Source: Kocuria coralli
GTDB lineage: Bacteria; Actinomycetota; Actinomycetes; Actinomycetales; Micrococcaceae
Assembly: GCF_008831305.1 (NCBI RefSeq)
Contig: NZ_ML708620.1
Location: 1-64,000 of the forward strand
Direction: 5' to 3'
Length of the DNA stretch: 64,000 bases
In this document: positions 28,658-38,887 of the stretch, one piece after another
How positions within the stretch are numbered: position 1 is the stretch's first letter
How the letters are laid out: the number at the start of each line of letters is the position of its first letter
Notes under the pieces: generated by a model
Told to the model about the DNA's origin: nothing
The model's input: only the letters and a program-made list of their open reading frames with translations
Database searches by the model: none
Translations under genes and position numbers: made by a program

Positions 28658-30583
28658 CTACTCGGCGTGCTTGCCTTGCCCTCGTGCGGCGGTCGAGCGG
28701 GCGAAGCCGCTGCGGGTCCGTTCGATGCGGTAGTCGATGCGGCGGTCCACGTAGGACTCCAGTTCCTGGAACTCGTCGAGGTTCTCCGCGATGTCCCCGG
28801 TCACGTAGTCACGCAGCCGGTTCATCTCCGCGGCCCGCAGCGCGCGATCACGGGCTATGGTCTCGGCCGCGAGGGCTCGGACGGTCGAGACGCACATGAG
28901 CAGCAGGATCACGCTGAACGGCAGCGCCGTGATCAGCGAGCCGGCCTGAAGCGCCTCCAGGCCACCTGCCAGCAGCAGGCCGACGGCCAGGAAACCCTCC
29001 AGCAGCGCCCACAGGACACGCGACCAGGTCGGCGGGTTCGGGTGACCGCCGGAGGCCAGCATGTCCACCACGAGCGAGCCCGAGTCGGACGAGGTGATGA
29101 AGAAGATCGCCACCAGGATGATCGCGACCACCGAGAGGATCGTTCCGAGGGGCAGCCCCTCCAGAACCTGGAACAGAGCGGCCTCGACCGACAGCTCGCC
29201 GTCGACCACCAGGTCGCCCTGTCCGGCGAACTGACGGAACAGCCCGGAGCCGCCCATGATCGAGAACCAGAGGAAGCCCACGATCGTGGGCACCAGCAGA
29301 ACGCCCGCGATGAACTGGCGGATGGTGCGGCCCTTGGAGATGCGGGCGATGAACACGCCCACGAAGGGGGACCAGGCGATCCACCAGCCCCAGTAGAAGA
29401 TCGTCCAGCTGGTGAACCAGCTGGATGCCCCTTCACCGCGCTGGTAGGCGCCGACGTCGAAGGTCATCTGCATCAGGTTCGCCAGGTAGACGCCGATCGA
29501 CTCGACGAAGTTCTGCAGCAGGAAGACCGTGGGGCCCAGGAGCAGGACGGCGATCAGCAGCAGTCCCGCCATGGACAGGTTGATGTTCGACAGCCATTTG
29601 ATGCCCGCGCCGAGGCCGCTGACCACGGACAGGGTGGCCAGGAAGGTGATCACGACGATCAGGATCACCAGCAGCATGTTGTCCACGCTGTCCACGATGC
29701 CCATGGCGGCCATGCCGGCGGAGATCTGCTGAACGCCCAGGCCCAGGGAGGTCGCGACGCCGAAGACGGTGCCGAAGATGGCCAGGACGTCGATGACGTC
29801 GCCGATCCATCCCTTGACCCGGTCGCCGAACAGCGGCTCGAGCGCCCAGCGGATCGAGACCGGACGGCCACGCCGGTGGATGGCGTAAGCCAGGGCCAGA
29901 CCGATGACGGCGTAGATGGCCCACGGGTGCAGGCCCCAGTGAATGAAGGTCTGCGCCATGGCGAGGCCCTGGATCTCGGCCTCGCTGCCTTCCCATCCGG
30001 GCTTGGGGCCCACGGTCGCGTAGGTGAGCGGCTCGCCCACGCCGTAGAAGACCAGGCCGATGCCCATGCCGGCGGCGAAGAGCATCGCGAACCAGGAGAG
30101 AACACCGAATTCGGGTTTCTCGTCGTCGCGCCCCAGGCGGATCTTGCCCATGCGGGAGAACCCGAGCACGATCGCGAAGGCCACGAAGCCTCCGATGATC
30201 AGCATGTAGTACCAGCCCAGGTTGGACACGATCCAGTTCTGGGTGGTCTGGAAGACCTGCCCGGTGAAGTCGGGAGCGGCGACGCCGATGATGCCGACCG
30301 CGAGAATCACGATCAGGGCGGGCCAGAAGACCCGCGGGGCGATGCCGAACTTGCCGATGCGCACACCCTGTTCGCGCAGCTTGGCAGTGATCTGCTCATC
30401 CGTGTCATCGGCCTTGATCTGGGCCGACTGCGGTACCGCGAGATCATCCTGGGACAGCGTGGTGCTTCCGCTGTCTTCGGTCGTGGTGTTTTCCAGATTG
30501 TCGTCACGAGAGTCCGTGAGAGTCTCGGTGGAGCTTGTCGCCGAGTTCTCCGCGGGGGACGGCGGTCTTTCGGAGGAAGCCAT
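28658..30583 (-). CDS. BCCT-family betaine/carnitine/choline transporter
   Basis: The 641-residue protein has twelve predicted membrane segments and the family's tryptophan-rich region 'FYWGWWIAWSPFVGVFIARI', which forms the quaternary-ammonium binding site, followed by 'KGRTIRQFIAG'. It should import glycine betaine or a relative with sodium or protons for osmoprotection. The N-terminus is a long cytoplasmic stretch of about 70 polar residues and the C-terminus has a 70-residue charged helical tail ('YVDRRIDYRIERTRSGFARS'), which in BetP-type proteins senses osmotic stress. It is divergent from lpdA with 176 bases between starts. Confidence 0.92.
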   Translation of the reverse strand: MASSERPPSPAENSATSSTETLTDSRDDNLENTTTEDSGSTTLSQDDLAVPQSAQIKADDTDEQITAKLREQGVRIGKFGIAPRVFWPALIVILAVGIIGVAAPDFTGQVFQTTQNWIVSNLGWYYMLIIGGFVAFAIVLGFSRMGKIRLGRDDEKPEFGVLSWFAMLFAAGMGIGLVFYGVGEPLTYATVGPKPGWEGSEAEIQGLAMAQTFIHWGLHPWAIYAVIGLALAYAIHRRGRPVSIRWALEPLFGDRVKGWIGDVIDVLAIFGTVFGVATSLGLGVQQISAGMAAMGIVDSVDNMLLVILIVVITFLATLSVVSGLGAGIKWLSNINLSMAGLLLIAVLLLGPTVFLLQNFVESIGVYLANLMQMTFDVGAYQRGEGASSWFTSWTIFYWGWWIAWSPFVGVFIARISKGRTIRQFIAGVLLVPTIVGFLWFSIMGGSGLFRQFAGQGDLVVDGELSVEAALFQVLEGLPLGTILSVVAIILVAIFFITSSDSGSLVVDMLASGGHPNPPTWSRVLWALLEGFLAVGLLLAGGLEALQAGSLITALPFSVILLLMCVSTVRALAAETIARDRALRAAEMNRLRDYVTGDIAENLDEFQELESYVDRRIDYRIERTRSGFARSTAARGQGKHAE

Positions 30584-30759
30584 GAATTTCCCATCTGTTT
30601 GCGATTGGACCTCTCAACCTTGGCGAGACGAACGTAAAGTTTCAAGTTTTCTTCGGTACGATCCCGGTTCGCGCCCCGGTTCCGGTGCGGTTCGTCACGC
30701 TTTCGGCGCCCATGGGAGGGGCAGGGCCGGCCTCCTCGTTTTTTTGACACAATGTCTGA

Positions 30760-32187
30760 GTGAGTTCAATCACCGATTCCCAGCACAAGAAGATCGTCAT
30801 CGTCGGGGGCGGCCCCGGCGGGTACGAGGCAGCCCTCCATGCCCGCGGCCTCGGTGCCGACGTCACCCTGATCGAACGCCAGGGCGTCGGTGGTGCCGCC
30901 GTGCTGACCGACGTGGTCCCCTCCAAGACCCTGATCGCCTCGGCGGACACCATTCACCGGTTCCGTGAGGTCCACGACCTCGGGGTGCATCTGGTCGGCG
31001 GCCCGCACGACGGCGCGGAGGTCGAGGGCCTGGCCGCCGATCTGCAGACCATCAACACCCGTCTGCTGCGTCTTGCCGCCACCCAGTCCCGTGACATCCG
31101 GCGCGGCCTGGAGAAGGAGGGCGTGCAGGTGGTGGACGGCACCGGCAGCATCGCCGGCCCTAACACGGTGCACGTCGAGGCCGAGGACGGCATGGAGTAC
31201 GACCTCGCCGCGGACGCCATCCTGGTCTCCGTGGGCGCGCACCCCCGCACGCTGCCCGACGCCCAGCCCGACGGCGAGCGCATCCTGACCTGGACGCAGG
31301 TCTACAACATCGAGGAGATCCCCGACCACCTGGTGGTCGTGGGCTCGGGCGTCACCGGCGCCGAGTTCGCCTCGGCCTACAACGGCCTGGGGGCCAAGGT
31401 CACGCTGGTCTCCTCGCGGGACCAGGTCCTGCCGGGGGAGGACGCGGATGCCGCGGACGTGCTGGAGAACGTCTTCGAGCGCCGGGGCCTGTCCGTGGTC
31501 TCGCGCTCGCGTGCCGGCTCGGTCGAGCGTACGGAAGACGGCGTCGTGGTCACGCTGACCGACGGGCGCAAGATCGCCGCCTCGCACTGCCTGCTGGCGG
31601 TGGGATCCATCCCGAACTCGAAGGCCATCGGCCTGGAAGAGGTCGGGGTCCAGCTCGAGAACTCCGGGCACATCGCCGTCGACCGCGTCTCGCGCACCAC
31701 GGTGCCCAGCATCTATGCCGCCGGCGACTGCACGGGCGTGCTGCCGCTGGCCTCCGTCGCGGCCATGCAGGGGCGCATCGCCATGGCGCACGCGCTGGGC
31801 GACGCGGTCCAGCCCCTGCGGACCTCCGTGGTGGCCTCCAATATCTTCACCTCCCCCGAGATCGCCACCGTGGGCATCTCGGAGCGGGCGATCGCCGACG
31901 GCACCTATTCCGCCGACATCGTCAAGCTGGACCTGTCCACCAACGCGCGCGCCAAGATGATGGCGGTCGAGGACGGCTTCGTGAAGCTGTTCGCCCGCAA
32001 GGGCCCCGGCACGATCCTGGGCGGCGTGGTGGTCGGGCCCCGGGCCTCCGAGCTCATCTTCGCGATCTCCGTGGCCGTTTCGAAGGGACTGACCGTGGAC
32101 GACTTCTCGGACACGTTCACGGTCTACCCGTCCCTGTCGGGTTCGATCTCCGAGGCGGCGCGCCGGCTGCACCATCTCCAGAACTGA
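30760..32187 (+). CDS. LpdA-type NAD(P)H quinone reductase (flavoprotein disulfide reductase homologue without redox cysteines)
   Basis: The 475-residue product has the pyridine-nucleotide disulfide oxidoreductase fold: FAD motif 'KIVIVGGGPGGYEAALHA', NAD motif 'VVVGSGVTGAEFASAYNGLG', 'SIYAAGDCTGVLPLASVAAM' and a dimerisation domain. The active-site CxxxxC is replaced by 'GVGGAAVLTDVVPSK', so it cannot be a dihydrolipoamide dehydrogenase. Mycobacterium tuberculosis LpdA (Rv3303c) has the same loss and acts as an NAD(P)H:quinone reductase, which is the likely role here. No ribosome site precedes GTG 30760. A CACAAT six bases upstream suggests a leaderless transcript, with low certainty. Confidence 0.88.
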   Translation: MSSITDSQHKKIVIVGGGPGGYEAALHARGLGADVTLIERQGVGGAAVLTDVVPSKTLIASADTIHRFREVHDLGVHLVGGPHDGAEVEGLAADLQTINTRLLRLAATQSRDIRRGLEKEGVQVVDGTGSIAGPNTVHVEAEDGMEYDLAADAILVSVGAHPRTLPDAQPDGERILTWTQVYNIEEIPDHLVVVGSGVTGAEFASAYNGLGAKVTLVSSRDQVLPGEDADAADVLENVFERRGLSVVSRSRAGSVERTEDGVVVTLTDGRKIAASHCLLAVGSIPNSKAIGLEEVGVQLENSGHIAVDRVSRTTVPSIYAAGDCTGVLPLASVAAMQGRIAMAHALGDAVQPLRTSVVASNIFTSPEIATVGISERAIADGTYSADIVKLDLSTNARAKMMAVEDGFVKLFARKGPGTILGGVVVGPRASELIFAISVAVSKGLTVDDFSDTFTVYPSLSGSISEAARRLHHLQN

Positions 32188-32208
32188 CCCGTGCGCTGAG
32201 AAAATCTC

Positions 32209-32268
32209 GCCGAGTAGTGAGTTGAGCCGCCCATCAGTACTGATGGGCGGCTCAACTCACTACTCGGC
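32209..32268. terminator. 60-base perfect palindrome, bidirectional terminator
   Basis: Bases 32209-32238 are the exact reverse complement of 32239-32268, with AGTACT at the centre and no spacer. It lies between convergent lpdA and the MHS symporter gene. On the minus strand it is followed by ATTTTCTC, which fits an intrinsic terminator for the symporter transcript; on the plus strand the following bases are purine-rich. Confidence 0.85.
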
Positions 32269-32291
32269 AGAGAAGGAAGAGAAGGAGAGGG

Positions 32292-33701
32292 TCAGTTCCT
32301 GCCGACCTCGACCATGTTGACGTGGCGGGTCTCCGGGGAGAGCCACAGTGCCGCGAAGGTGATCACGGCGGCGATCGAGAGGTACACGCCCACCGCGCCG
32401 ACGCCGAAGGAGGCGTTGAGCCATACCGCGACGTAGGGAGTCAGCGCGGCCCCGAGGATCGAGGCCATGTTGTAGGCGATGCCCGAGCCCGTGTAGCGGA
32501 CGTTGGTGGGGAACAACTCGGGCAGCACGGCGGACATGGAGCCGAAGGTCAGGCCCATGAGCGCCATGCCGATGGCCAGGAAGAACACCAGGCGGACCAG
32601 GTTGAGGTCCGCACCGGTCCCCAGGTTCTCGGGGGCGATGAACCAGCCGAAGAGCAGGCCGAAGACCGCGATCAGGGCGGTGACCACGAGCAGGGAGGAC
32701 CGGCGGCCGTACTTGTCGGCCAGCCAGCCGGAGACCGGGACGGTGCCGGCGAACAGGAGCACGGCGATGAGCTGGATGACCAGGAAGTCGCGGTAGGGGA
32801 TGCCCAGGCCGCCCACGCTGGCCGAGCCGATCCCGTAGGACAGGATCCACGCGGTCATCAGGTAGAAGAGCACGTAGGTGGCCAGCATGATGAAGGTGCC
32901 CTGGATGATCTGCAGCCACGAGGTCTTGAACACCTCGGTCACCGGGGACTTCACGGGCTCACTGCGCTCGACGGCCTTCTTGAAGACCGGGGTCTCCTCG
33001 AGGGAGAACCGGACGTAGAGGCCGACGGCCACCATGATGGCCGAGGCCAGGAACGGGATGCGCCAGCCCCAGACCAGGAACGAGTGGCTGGCCCCGCTGT
33101 CGTCCAGGGCGGTGAAGCCCATGATCACGGTCAGCAGCAGGAAGAAGCCGTTGGCCAGGATGAAGCCGAACGGTGCACCCAGCTGAGGCCACATCGCGGC
33201 CCGGGCGCGCTTGCCCTCCTCGGCGTACTCGGTGGCCAGCAGGGAGGCGCCGGACCACTCGCCGCCGAGGCCGAGGCCCTGGCAGAACCGCAGGATGGTC
33301 AGGATCAGGGGTGCCCAGATGCCGATCGCGTAGTAGGTGGGCAGCAGGCCGATCAGGAAGGTGGCGATGCCCATCGTGAGCAGGGCGCCGATCAGGGTGG
33401 CCTTGCGGCCCACCCGGTCGCCGAAGTGGCCGAAGAGCACGGAGCCGATCGGCCGGGCGACGAAGGCCGCGCCGAAGGTGGCCATGGAGGCCAGCAGCTT
33501 GGCGGTCTCGTTCTCACCGGTGAAGAACAGGGCGGGGAAGACGGCCACGGCTGCGGTGGCGTAGACGTAGAAGTCGTAGAACTCGATGGTGGTGCCCACC
33601 AAGGAGGCCGCTCGTACGCGGTTACGCAGGGACTTGGCGGTACCGATGGGATCGGTGATCACCGGATCCGGATCACCGGACCGATCGACGCTGGTGGACA
33701 T
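32292..33701 (-). CDS. MFS transporter, metabolite:H+ symporter (MHS) family
   Basis: The 469-residue protein has twelve predicted membrane segments and family features: 'ASLVGTTIEFYDFYVYATAA' at the first segment, 'GHFGDRVGRKATLIGALL' in the loop between segments 2 and 3, and 'RFCQGLGLGGEWSGASLLAT'. Family members (ShiA, ProP, KgtP types) import shikimate, dicarboxylates, betaine or related acids with protons. The substrate cannot be assigned from sequence. No catabolic genes adjoin it. Transcription probably ends in the perfect palindrome just downstream. Confidence 0.88.
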   Translation of the reverse strand: MSTSVDRSGDPDPVITDPIGTAKSLRNRVRAASLVGTTIEFYDFYVYATAAVAVFPALFFTGENETAKLLASMATFGAAFVARPIGSVLFGHFGDRVGRKATLIGALLTMGIATFLIGLLPTYYAIGIWAPLILTILRFCQGLGLGGEWSGASLLATEYAEEGKRARAAMWPQLGAPFGFILANGFFLLLTVIMGFTALDDSGASHSFLVWGWRIPFLASAIMVAVGLYVRFSLEETPVFKKAVERSEPVKSPVTEVFKTSWLQIIQGTFIMLATYVLFYLMTAWILSYGIGSASVGGLGIPYRDFLVIQLIAVLLFAGTVPVSGWLADKYGRRSSLLVVTALIAVFGLLFGWFIAPENLGTGADLNLVRLVFFLAIGMALMGLTFGSMSAVLPELFPTNVRYTGSGIAYNMASILGAALTPYVAVWLNASFGVGAVGVYLSIAAVITFAALWLSPETRHVNMVEVGRN

Positions 33702-33864
33702 GGGATTCCTTTGGGTGAAACGAGGGGGGCTGCGGGAGCTACGGGCTGGGAACAGCCCGGTTGCTCGCGCAAAACATCACCGGGAGGTTACACCCAGTTC
33801 CACATCCCGGGATACTCGTCTCATTATTCGGTCACTATGTGGACCGGGGCGCGGCGGGGACGAC

Positions 33865-33902
33865 GACGGCGGGCGCAGCTCGTCGCAGCTGCGCCCGCCG
33901 TC
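33865..33902 (-). terminator. Hairpin terminator of the acyl-CoA carboxylase alpha gene
   Basis: GACGGCGGGCGCAGCT (33865-33880) pairs perfectly with 33887-33902 around a 6-base loop, about 50 bases beyond the stop of the biotin carboxylase gene on the minus strand. Confidence 0.7.
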
Positions 33903-33953
33903 GGGTGGGGCCGGATCCCGGGGCCCGTCCTGGCTCGGACGGCCCCGGGCGCC

Positions 33954-35774
33954 TCAGGAGATCGTGGCCAGGACCGCGCCGGCAGAGACGGTGTCGCCGG
34001 GGGCGAAGTCCAGGCCCGAGACCTTGCCGGCCTTGTGCGCCTTGAGGGGCTGTTCCATCTTCATGGCCTCGATGACCACGATGGTGTGCCCTTCCTCGAC
34101 CGTGTCCCCGTTCTCGACCTCGAGCTTGACGATGGTGCCCTGCATGGGCGAGGTCAGGTCGTTGCCGGTCGGCTTGGTCGTCCCGCTGCGGCCGGAGCGC
34201 TCGCGGCGCGGCTTGCTGCCGTTGCCGGAGGACTTGGTGGAGCCCAGCACGGAGGCGGGCAGCACGACCTCCAGCCGCTTGCCGGAGACCTCCACGACGA
34301 CGCTGCGCCGTTCCTCCGGCTCCCCGGAGGATTCCGGCGTTCCCGCGAACGGCGGGATCTGATTGTCGAACTCGGTCTCGATCCACCGGGTGTGCACGCG
34401 GAAGGGCTCGCCGTCCTCGGGTGCGAAGGCGGGGTCCGAGACCACCACGCGATCGAACGGGACCACGGTGGCCATCCCCTCGATCGTGAGCTCCTCGAGC
34501 GCGCGCCGGGAGCGCGCCAGCGCCTGCTCGCGGTCGCGGCCGGTGATGATGAGCTTGGCGACCATGGAGTCGAAGTTGCCGGAGACGGTCTCGCCCGCCT
34601 CCACGCCGGAGTCCACGCGGACGCCCGGGCCCGTGGGCAGGCGGAGAGCGGACAGGGTGCCCGGGGCCGGCATGAAGTTCCGGCCGGGATCCTCGCCGTT
34701 GATGCGGAACTCGATCGAGTGCCCGCGGACCTCGGGGTCCTCGTAACCGAGCTCCTCGCCGCGGGCCAGCCGGAACTGCTCGCGGACCAGGTCGAGGCCG
34801 GTGACCTCTTCGGAGACCGGGTGCTCGACCTGCAGGCGGGTGTTGACCTCCAGGAAGGAGATAGTCCCGTCGGTGCCCACCAGGAACTCGCACGTTCCCG
34901 CGCCCTGGTAACCGGCCTCCCGGAGGATCGCCTTGGAGGATTCGTACAGGCGCTCCGTCTGCTCGTCCGTCAGGAACGGAGCCGGAGCCTCCTCGACGAG
35001 CTTCTGGTTGCGCCGCTGCAGCGAGCAGTCGCGCGTGGAGATCACGGCCACGTTGCCGTAGGCGTCCGCGAGGCACTGGGTCTCCACGTGACGCGGTGAG
35101 TCCAGGAACCGTTCGACGAAGCACTCGCCCCGGCCGAAGGCCGCGATGGCCTCGCGCACCGCCGACTCGTAGAGCTCCGCGATGGTTTCGCGCTCGCGGA
35201 CCACCTTGATGCCGCGGCCGCCGCCGCCGAAGGCGGCCTTGATGGCGATGGGAAGACCGTGCTCGTCGGCGAAGGCCAAGACTTCGTCGGCGGACTGCAC
35301 GGGCTCGGAGGTCCCGGGCACCCGCGGGGCATCCACCTTCTCCGCGATCCGGCGGGCTGCGACCTTGTCTCCCAGGGAGGCGATGGCGTGCGGGGGAGGG
35401 CCGATCCAGGTGAGTCCGGCATTGATCACGGCGGCCGCGAAATCCGCGTTCTCGGACAGGAAGCCGTAGCCGGGATGGATGGCGTCGGCGCCGGAGCGGG
35501 CCGCGGCGTCCAGGATCTTGTCGATCATCAGGTACGAGTCGGCCGCCGTCGTGCCGCCCAAGCCGTAGGCCTCGTCCGCCATGCGGACGTGCAGGGCATC
35601 GCGGTCGGGATCGGCGTACACGGCGACCGAGGTGATGCCCTCGTCTCGGGCAGCACGAATGATCCGCACCGCGATCTCGCCGCGGTTGGCTACCAGTACC
35701 TTCGACAGGGGACGAACCGTTCGAGTCGAAGTGGGGTTAGAAGTGGCGTTGGGTGCCTCGGGGGCTCCGGTCAC
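33954..35774 (-). CDS. Acyl-CoA carboxylase alpha subunit: biotin carboxylase plus biotin carboxyl carrier (AccA3/PccA type)
   Basis: The 606-residue protein carries biotin and carboxylates it with ATP and bicarbonate, as the alpha chain of acetyl-/propionyl-CoA carboxylase. It begins with '[20 protein letters not shown]', has the ATP-grasp loop '[12 protein letters not shown]' and the catalytic '[18 protein letters not shown]', and ends in a biotinyl domain with 'EAMKM', where Lys 572 should be biotinylated. I chose GTG 35774, with GAGGAG nine bases upstream; the frame extends to 35906 without family resemblance. A basic, Ser-rich linker separates the two domains. Partners in the window are the beta and epsilon subunits at 48106-49958 and biotin ligase at 50664. 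Confidence 0.95.
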   Translation of the reverse strand: MTGAPEAPNATSNPTSTRTVRPLSKVLVANRGEIAVRIIRAARDEGITSVAVYADPDRDALHVRMADEAYGLGGTTAADSYLMIDKILDAAARSGADAIHPGYGFLSENADFAAAVINAGLTWIGPPPHAIASLGDKVAARRIAEKVDAPRVPGTSEPVQSADEVLAFADEHGLPIAIKAAFGGGGRGIKVVRERETIAELYESAVREAIAAFGRGECFVERFLDSPRHVETQCLADAYGNVAVISTRDCSLQRRNQKLVEEAPAPFLTDEQTERLYESSKAILREAGYQGAGTCEFLVGTDGTISFLEVNTRLQVEHPVSEEVTGLDLVREQFRLARGEELGYEDPEVRGHSIEFRINGEDPGRNFMPAPGTLSALRLPTGPGVRVDSGVEAGETVSGNFDSMVAKLIITGRDREQALARSRRALEELTIEGMATVVPFDRVVVSDPAFAPEDGEPFRVHTRWIETEFDNQIPPFAGTPESSGEPEERRSVVVEVSGKRLEVVLPASVLGSTKSSGNGSKPRRERSGRSGTTKPTGNDLTSPMQGTIVKLEVENGDTVEEGHTIVVIEAMKMEQPLKAHKAGKVSGLDFAPGDTVSAGAVLATIS

Positions 35775-35910
35775 GTGATCGATCTCCTCATCCGCTTCGG
35801 ATGTGCGCCAGGCTGAACCACAGCACTGTATTGCCTCGGGGCCCTCGGCGCACGTCACCGACCATTCGACCACACGGTCTTCCGTAATCTGCTGTAGGAC
35901 TCCCACAAAG

Positions 35911-36618
35911 TCACGTGCCGCGGCCGTGGCGGCCCCACCACAGCGCGGCCTGAACCCGGGAGGCGACCCCGAGCTTGGTCAGCACATGGGAGACATGGGT
36001 CTTGACGGTGGACTCCGCCACCACCAGGCGATGGGCGATCTGCTGATTCGAGTGCCCCTCGGCCAGCAGGCGCAGCACGTCCTCCTCGCGGCGGGTCAGC
36101 GCCTCCGCGGGCAGCTCCGGAGGCTCTCCGGGCGCCGCTTCGGCCGCCGCCCGGGACCGCTCCGGCGGCGGGCCGTCCTCGAGAGCGGCGGGGGACGGTG
36201 GCCGTGCCACCGCACGGTCGATGACCGCGCGCAGGACCTCGGGGGACAGCACGGCATCTCCCGAGACGACGCGGTGCACGGCGTCGACGATCTCGTGGGG
36301 CGCCGCGGATTTGACCAGGAATCCGTCGGCCCCGGCCTCCAGGGCCGCCAGGACGTATTCGTCCCAGGCGAAGGAGGTCAGCATGATCACCGCCGCTCCG
36401 GTTCGCCGGAGGGCACCGATTACGCTGAGACCGCTGACCCCCGGCATCCGGATGTCCAGGAGGACGACGTCGGGATGCAGCCGCCGGGCCAGCTCCAGGG
36501 CCCGCTCGGCGGTGCCGGCCTCTTCGACCACTTCGACGGGACGGGGTGCGGTCTCCAGGATCATGCGCACCCCGGCGCGGATCGCGGCGTGGTCGTCGGC
36601 CAGCAGCACGGTGGTCAT
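35911..36618 (-). CDS. LuxR/NarL-family response regulator
   Basis: The 235-residue product has a receiver domain with the acidic pair 'LADDH', phospho-acceptor Asp 55 ('[10 protein letters not shown]') and the conserved Lys of '[11 protein letters not shown]', then a Pro/Ala/Glu-rich linker and a C-terminal LuxR-type HTH ('[20 protein letters not shown]', '[19 protein letters not shown]'). ATG 36618 overlaps the stop of the kinase gene as ATGA, so the pair is translationally coupled. The true start is well supported because the receiver begins at residue 3; the longer frame to 36864 lies in the kinase. Target genes are unknown. Confidence 0.93.
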   Translation of the reverse strand: MTTVLLADDHAAIRAGVRMILETAPRPVEVVEEAGTAERALELARRLHPDVVLLDIRMPGVSGLSVIGALRRTGAAVIMLTSFAWDEYVLAALEAGADGFLVKSAAPHEIVDAVHRVVSGDAVLSPEVLRAVIDRAVARPPSPAALEDGPPPERSRAAAEAAPGEPPELPAEALTRREEDVLRLLAEGHSNQQIAHRLVVAESTVKTHVSHVLTKLGVASRVQAALWWGRHGRGT

Positions 36619-37928
36619 GGTGCGATGTCCTTTCCAGCGGAGGATGTCCCGGCCCGGTGAGCGCCGGCGCCGGCCCCGGCATCGTGCGAGCGGGGCTCGG
36701 GCCAGCTCGCCGTCACGACCCACCGGCTCCCGGTGTCGTCCGGGCCCGCGGCGAAACGGCCGCCGGCCTGCGCTGTGCGCAGCCGCATCGAGCGAAGCCC
36801 CAGCCCGGCATCGTGGAACCCGCCGCCTGCCTCCGCCCCGGCCGGTGCCATGGCGGAGGTGCACCGCAGCGTGAGCTCCTCGCCCGTGTCGCAGCCCGCG
36901 ATGCCGAGTGCGAGCTCGACGGGGCCCTCGGCTGCATGTTTGAGCACGTTGGTCGTGGCCTCCTGGACGACCCGCAGGGCTGCCTGGGCGGACGGGGTCG
37001 AGGCGGCATCCAGCAGCTCCCGGGCCCCGGCGTCGATCCGGACGCGGGCCTGCGGGAAAGAGGCCCGCAGGCGCGCCTCAAGGCTGTCCACCCTGACCCC
37101 GGGGCCGGGATCCTGGGGGAAGTCCTGGCGCAGCACGTCGATGAGCGAGCGCATCTCCGCCAGGGCGGCCACAGAGGCCGTGCGGATGGAGTCGAGGACC
37201 CGCTCGCGGGTCTCCGGCGAGGCGTCGCGCATCCCGTCGGTCCGCAACGCGGCGGTCTGCAGGGCGACGGCGGAGAGGTGACCCGCCACGCCGTCGTGCA
37301 GGTCCTGGGCGATGCGGCGGCTGTGCTCCTGGACGCGCAACGCGGTACGCGCCTCGGCCAGCTCGTGCTCGCGGATCGCCAGCTGGTGCTGAGCCTCCGC
37401 CGCGATCTCCGCCTGGGTCCTGGCGTCCCGGTGATGGCGCACCTCCCACGCCCACAGCAAGGGGAGGAGCAGGACGACGGTGGCCTGCAGCAACGCCGCG
37501 AACCACAGCGGGGAGGCCTGGATCCGTATCAGGGCCGCCGCGCCCAGGGCTCCCGTGATCCCGAGGCAGACGAACGTCGTGCCGCGGGCCAGGCGGCGCG
37601 ATCCGTACAGGACACCGGTGTAGACGGTCTCGAACTGCAGGAACACGGCACCGAACTCGCCCGTGAGCAGCATGGCCGCCGTCGAGCAAAGGCCGGTCAC
37701 CACCAGGACCACGGCCGGACGGCGTTTCCGGTACACCGTCGCCGCGGAGGCCAGCATGAGCAGGACCAGGGACAGGGAACGGGGGTATTCGCCGGGAAGC
37801 TGCAGATCCTCGGCGATCGACCAGCCGGTCAGCCAGACCAGCACCATGCCCACGCAGTACAGGGCAGCAGAGCGGAAGTCCAGCGGGCGAAGGCTGGAGG
37901 CCGGCATGGACCGGGGAACCGTTCTCAT
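36615..37928 (-). CDS. Membrane sensor histidine kinase (HisKA_3 type)
   Basis: The 437-residue protein has four to five membrane segments in its first 165 residues, a coiled-coil helix, and a DesK/NarX-type dimerisation domain with phospho-acceptor His 211 ('RRIAQDLHDGVAGHLS'). The ATPase domain has the N box 'VVQEATTNVLKHA' (Asn 327) and G box 'DAGLGLRSMRLRTAQAGG'. It lacks a large extracellular sensor, so a membrane or cell-envelope signal is plausible. It pairs with the overlapping LuxR-family regulator. It is divergent from the GAP-family gene at 38129, a possible target. Confidence 0.92.
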   Translation of the reverse strand: MRTVPRSMPASSLRPLDFRSAALYCVGMVLVWLTGWSIAEDLQLPGEYPRSLSLVLLMLASAATVYRKRRPAVVLVVTGLCSTAAMLLTGEFGAVFLQFETVYTGVLYGSRRLARGTTFVCLGITGALGAAALIRIQASPLWFAALLQATVVLLLPLLWAWEVRHHRDARTQAEIAAEAQHQLAIREHELAEARTALRVQEHSRRIAQDLHDGVAGHLSAVALQTAALRTDGMRDASPETRERVLDSIRTASVAALAEMRSLIDVLRQDFPQDPGPGVRVDSLEARLRASFPQARVRIDAGARELLDAASTPSAQAALRVVQEATTNVLKHAAEGPVELALGIAGCDTGEELTLRCTSAMAPAGAEAGGGFHDAGLGLRSMRLRTAQAGGRFAAGPDDTGSRWVVTASWPEPRSHDAGAGAGAHRAGTSSAGKDIAP

Positions 37929-38128
37929 GCCCCGAATCTAGCGGGGCCGGCCGGGGCGTGCGCGGTCCCGGAGCCGATATCCGTCGTCCCGCTCCAGGAT
38001 CTCCGCCGAAAGGAGGAGAACCGGCCTGGCGGAGGGGGAGATCCACGGGAGCGGCCGTGCCCGGAGATCATCCCCGGACGGTACCAACCGCCGATGTCCT
38101 GAACCGCGTCCGGAAGCAGGCTGGGAGC

Positions 38129-38887
38129 ATGGAACTGCTGCATTCCCTGGCCGAGGGCCTGAGCTCACAGGACGCCATCACTCTCGTGCTGCTGGCGCTG
38201 ATCGACTCCACGAGCATGGGCACGCTGGTGCTGCCATTGGTCCTGCTCCTGTTCACCTCCTCGGGCGGCCGCGCCGGAGCCCGGTCGGTGGCCGTCCGCG
38301 TGGCGGGCTACCTGGTGGCGATCGGGTTCTTCTACTGGCTCCTGGGCCTGGTGCTGCTGAGCGGCGTCGATCTGGCCCTGCAACCGCTCGGCGCCTTCTT
38401 CGGCAGCCGCCCCGGAGCGGTGCTGCTGCTGGCGGCCGGGATCGGCCTCACGGTGCTCAGCTGGTGGATGGATCCGAAGGAGGTCCGCAAGCGCGGTGGC
38501 GACCCCGACGCCGCCACCGAACGATGGATCACGAGGGCCGAGCGAGCCGTCAGGTCGTGGCGGGGTCTCGTGGCGCTCGCCGTCGCCGCGGGCGTGGCCG
38601 AGGTCGCCACCATGCTGCCCTACCTGGCGGCCATCGGAGGCCTGGCGCAGTCCGGTCTTCCGTACCGGGCCTCCGGGCTGGCCCTCGCGGTCTACTGCGT
38701 CGTCATGATCCTGCCGGCACTGCTGTTGGCCGTGGCCCGTTTCGCCCTGGGCGGCGGCATCGACCGCCCCGTGGCCAGGATCCGCGACTGGGCGGTGTGC
38801 ACCACGCCCACCACCCTGGCGTGGGTGATCGGCATCGTGGGCGTCGTGATCATCGTCCGGGTGGCGCCCACGGTGCTGGGCGGCTAG
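38129..38887 (+). CDS. GAP-family (Sap-like) integral membrane protein
   Basis: The 252-residue protein has about six hydrophobic segments, with 'ALIDSTSMGTLVLPLVLLLF' near the N-terminus, typical of the actinobacterial GAP family. Mycobacterial members help export envelope glycolipids such as sulfolipid and glycopeptidolipid. A central charged loop ('DPKEVRKRGGDPDAATERW') is probably cytoplasmic. The role and substrate here are unknown. ATG 38129 is the only start close to the first membrane segment. The stop overlaps the convergent maf gene by four bases. Confidence 0.75.
   Translation: MELLHSLAEGLSSQDAITLVLLALIDSTSMGTLVLPLVLLLFTSSGGRAGARSVAVRVAGYLVAIGFFYWLLGLVLLSGVDLALQPLGAFFGSRPGAVLLLAAGIGLTVLSWWMDPKEVRKRGGDPDAATERWITRAERAVRSWRGLVALAVAAGVAEVATMLPYLAAIGGLAQSGLPYRASGLALAVYCVVMILPALLLAVARFALGGGIDRPVARIRDWAVCTTPTTLAWVIGIVGVVIIVRVAPTVLGG

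Noticed and set aside
30744-30749. TTGACA, a perfect -35 box before lpdA.
   Set aside because: A matching -10 would fall inside the coding region, so it cannot serve the lpdA start as drawn.
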